Source of the DNA: Thermoplasmata archaeon
GTDB taxonomy: Archaea; Thermoplasmatota; Thermoplasmata; Thermoplasmatales; Thermoplasmataceae
DNA length: 7,466 nt
Reading direction: 5' to 3'
NCBI GenBank assembly: GCA_021847855.1
Contig: JAJZOT010000070.1
Location: 1-7,466 of the forward strand
Of the stretch, positions 6,750 through 7,466 are shown one piece after another (the first letter of the stretch is position 1; each line of letters opens with the position of its first letter). Under the pieces are notes generated by a model that had not been told where the DNA came from, did no database searches, and was given only the letters and a program-made list of their open reading frames with translations. Made by a program: the position numbers and the translations under genes.

Positions 6750-6763
6750 ATTTAGCGCTGAAT
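6750..6763. promoter_or_regulatory. Imperfect 14-bp palindrome upstream of the regulator gene
   Basis: ATTTAGCGCTGAAT is a dyad with six of seven symmetric base pairs, centred on the G+C core AGCGCT, and ends 16 nt before the regulator ATG. Its place in the core promoter of the regulator fits an autoregulatory operator for a dimeric winged-helix protein. It does not resemble the AGAATCTT-type dyads near aglB, so the two sites may not bind the same factor. A match of this quality could arise by chance. Confidence 0.3.
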
Positions 6764-6779
6764 AAATAGACCCGAGAAA

Positions 6780-7466
6780 ATGAAATATAATCGTTTAAGG
6801 GAACAGATAATGAAACTGCTGATTAACGAAAAGCAAAAAGGTATACTTCAGGCGGAACTGGAAAGAAAATTGAAGTTCTCACGCTCTCATATATCAGAAA
6901 CCTTAAAAAAACTGCAGAATGAAAGAAAAGTTGAGGTAAGAAAGGTATCCAGCAATATAAATCGTTTGTGGCTCCCGTTATACTTCCCGGGAACTTTAAA
7001 TTATCAGGTAAGAATAGGCATTCTTCGTTCTTCTGAATATGTTATCCATTTATCAAAATTAATGGACATATTGGAAGATGAGAAGAAAAGCGTTGCCATA
7101 AGAGTTTATGAGTCCACTATAGAACTTCTTCAAGATTTAAACCAATCTCTACTGGAAATAGTTATGGCTCCATTTTACCCTTCATTACTGAATTCACTTA
7201 TATATGAAAATCCAATAGTTTGCCCGGTTGCATCTGGCGGTTCGGCGATTGTCTCTCTTCCGGGAGAAGATATCCTTTATGTATCCGAGACCAGTACTAT
7301 GGCTAAATTTGCTCAGGTCTACATTTCTTCTAACAGAAATATAAAAATGGTCAGTATGGGAAGTATGAAGAAAAACATTGAACAATTTTTGAAACAGGGA
7401 GGATTAATTGCGTTGTGGGAACCATATTTGTCAATAGCTTTGAAGAAACATGGCGTCAAAATAAAA
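6780..7466 (+). CDS. One-component regulator: winged HTH fused to a PBP-like sensor domain (3' end outside window)
   Basis: The frame is open for 229 codons from ATG 6780 to the window edge. An in-frame TGA at 6759-6761 makes this the most upstream start. A later ATG at 6810 has AAGG nearby but would cut helix 1. Residues 4-65 form a winged helix-turn-helix: helix 1 about 4-17, helix 2 about 23-31, recognition helix about 34-47 (SRSHISETLKKLQNE) and wing 49-65 (KVEVRKVSSNINRLWL), as in archaeal MarR/HTH_24-like regulators. Residues 76-229 resemble a type-2 periplasmic binding protein: 'VRIGILRSSEY', 'LEIVMAPFYPSLL', 'VASGGSAIV' and 'ALWEPYLSIALKKHG', the last reminiscent of SsuA/NMT1-type proteins. 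There is no signal peptide, so the domain should sense a small cytoplasmic ligand, in the manner of LysR regulators but with a different DNA-binding part. The ligand is unknown. Divergence from aglB makes aglB a possible target. Confidence 0.8.
   Translation, partial: MKYNRLREQIMKLLINEKQKGILQAELERKLKFSRSHISETLKKLQNERKVEVRKVSSNINRLWLPLYFPGTLNYQVRIGILRSSEYVIHLSKLMDILEDEKKSVAIRVYESTIELLQDLNQSLLEIVMAPFYPSLLNSLIYENPIVCPVASGGSAIVSLPGEDILYVSETSTMAKFAQVYISSNRNIKMVSMGSMKKNIEQFLKQGGLIALWEPYLSIALKKHGVKIK

Larger units (their letters stand above)
6617..6779. promoter_or_regulatory. Divergent promoter region between aglB and the wHTH regulator
   Basis: This 163-bp gap separates two divergently read start codons and should hold both promoters. 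For aglB (minus strand), two A+T-rich TATA-like elements are visible: TTCATATAG about 36-44 nt upstream of the ATG, which would give a short leader, and GGTATAATATG at 6684-6694, which would give a leader of about 50 nt. For the regulator (plus strand), TTTAGTAAA near 6732-6740 is the best but weak candidate. No Shine-Dalgarno precedes the ATG at 6780, which suggests a short or absent leader, common in archaea. Both TATA candidates of aglB are embedded in inverted repeats. Promoter positions are tentative. I see no small gene or RNA gene here. Confidence 0.6.

Noticed and set aside
7194..7385. A 63-codon minus-strand frame opposite the regulator
   Set aside because: The plus-strand frame codes a coherent winged-helix plus binding-protein-like protein, so the antisense frame is a shadow.
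1..7466. CRISPR array, tRNA/rRNA, insertion sequence or integration site
   Set aside because: No regularly spaced direct repeats, RNA-gene sequence, transposase frame or terminal repeats were seen on either strand.

Overview
The window reads as chromosomal archaeal DNA, A+T-rich by eye. The central gene is an archaeal STT3/AglB oligosaccharyltransferase. Its conserved blocks (SWWDYG, STIAEAQ, the Ser/Asp-Leu-Phe-Pro-Phe-Ser block and the 'IFYAP' block) match my memory of euryarchaeal versions. The very high density of N-glycosylation sequons and the weak or absent Shine-Dalgarno sites at both divergent starts suggest a Thermoplasmata-type organism, possibly one without a cell wall and with a surface glycoprotein coat. 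That placement is inference; no rRNA or other taxonomic marker is present.

Layout. (1) Bases 1-278, minus strand: the 5' part of a secreted or surface protein gene with a signal peptide and five sequons, cut by the window edge. (2) Bases 275-6616, minus strand: one 2113-residue AglB-type oligosaccharyltransferase. It has an N-terminal multi-pass membrane domain (about 20-512), a catalytic globular core (about 513-900), a very long extracytoplasmic beta-sandwich stalk (about 918-2085) and a second membrane anchor with a basic tail. (3) Bases 6617-6779: a divergent intergenic promoter region with overlapping inverted repeats. (4) Bases 6780-7466, plus strand: a regulator, cut at its 3' end, that joins a winged helix-turn-helix to a type-2 periplasmic-binding-protein-like sensor domain.

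How the parts fit. AglB should transfer a lipid-linked glycan to Asn-X-Ser/Thr sequons of exported proteins. The downstream secreted protein overlaps its stop codon (ATGA) and uses a Shine-Dalgarno site formed by the last aglB codons, so the two are probably translated from one mRNA, and the second is a natural candidate substrate or partner. The divergent one-component regulator is well placed to control aglB and itself through the dyads between them.

The most unusual item is the AglB itself. A normal-looking catalytic core is followed by roughly 1200 residues of repeated beta-sandwich modules carrying about 60 sequons (hand count), tethered to the membrane at both ends. The enzyme may therefore be one of its own main substrates and part of the cell-surface coat.
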